The notes under the pieces: model-generated
The model's input: only the letters and a program-made list of their open reading frames with translations
Told to the model about the DNA's origin: nothing
Database searches by the model: none
Source of the DNA: a virus
DNA length: 21,081 bases
Direction: 5' to 3' (one strand)
IMG/VR virus record: IMGVR_UViG_3300005663_000785
Location: 1-21,081 of that record
Made by a program: the position numbers and the translations under genes
Shown here: in pieces, positions 20,814 to 21,081 of the stretch
Layout: each line of letters begins with the position of its first letter
Position numbering within the stretch: the stretch's first letter is position 1

Positions 20814-20837
20814 GTGAAAACGGTTAAGGAGGTTAAA

Positions 20838-21081
20838 ATGACCGAAAAAGACACACTTCAGGACAATAGGGACATAGAGAAGGACATTACTAAAATTCCG
20901 ATAGAAAACAACATTTTTCTCTCTATGCATGCATCATATTATCATCAAGGTACTTGTGAATTGATTTCCATAATAAATTTCGAAAGTCTATTAAAATTAA
21001 AATCAAGAATTAAGTGCACCATTGTTTTAATTGATGATATATATGATATTTATAAAAGGTTAGTAGATCAAGGTCAAATGT
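20838..21081 (+). CDS. AT-rich gene of unknown function, 3' end outside the window
   Basis: The ATG follows TTAAGGAGGTTAAA, an excellent site that has the composition of the phage operon. The frame stays open for 81 codons to the edge. The first 22 residues (MTEKDTLQDNRDIEKDITKI) look disordered and acidic. Then comes a folded-looking part: NNIFLSMHASYYHQGTCELI, later CTIVLIDDIYDIYKRLVDQG. The hydrophobic strand ending in IDD could be a Walker B-like or Rossmann-type strand, but no P-loop is visible and no family is assigned. From about 20900 the DNA is clearly poorer in G+C than the genes before it, and codons end mostly in A or T. This suggests recent acquisition (a moron-like gene). Confidence 0.7.
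   Translation, partial: MTEKDTLQDNRDIEKDITKIPIENNIFLSMHASYYHQGTCELISIINFESLLKLKSRIKCTIVLIDDIYDIYKRLVDQGQM

Overview
The window looks like part of the genome of a tailed double-stranded DNA phage or prophage (Caudoviricetes). It carries a packaging and head-morphogenesis block: DUF5681-type small-terminase candidate, large terminase, portal, scaffold-like protein and HK97-type capsid-like protein. The genes are packed with ATGA and TAATG stop/start overlaps and strong AGGAGG or GGGGG Shine-Dalgarno sites. The host cannot be fixed from the sequence. Sigma70-type promoters, a bacterial tRNA-Leu and Shine-Dalgarno use indicate a bacterium. No tape-measure or tail-tube gene is visible. A 1296-residue protein between portal and scaffold would fit a podovirus-like ejection protein, but this is inference.

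Bases 1-2900 are a leftward cluster of eleven very small genes (48-117 aa), running into a truncated tRNA-Leu at the left edge. At least five encode Cys-pair (zinc-ribbon-like) miniproteins. Most fall below usual gene-caller length limits. One good sigma70 promoter (2904-2931) drives the cluster. Bases 2884-3083 are a divergent control region with an inverted repeat and an extended -10 that abuts the ATG of the first rightward gene.

Bases 3084-4670 hold the DUF5681 protein, small overlapping genes, four GGTTCAC direct repeats, a second strong promoter (3975-4003) and a chain of micro-ORFs coupled to the terminase start. Bases 4670-13523 run terminase, portal, a 56-aa protein, a Gln-rich 376-aa protein, the 1296-aa protein and a 52-aa protein with almost no intergenic space. 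A free-standing HNH endonuclease overlaps a Com-like zinc protein (13520-14222). A promoter, a short RNA of about 100 nt and an intrinsic terminator (14194-14332) follow and separate this block from the capsid block.

The capsid block (14355-20813) is scaffold-like protein, major capsid protein, a 246-aa virion protein, a 966-aa repetitive fibre-like protein and a 291-aa protein. Unlike the overlapping genes upstream, three gaps in this block contain compact predicted RNA structures next to the Shine-Dalgarno sites. These are two copies of one motif with swapped stems (16041-16144), a contiguous pseudoknot-type fold (16908-16972) and a G-rich hairpin or pseudoknot (19887-19919). They are the most distinctive part of the window and suggest RNA-level control of virion-protein dosage. 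The window ends inside an AT-rich gene of foreign composition.
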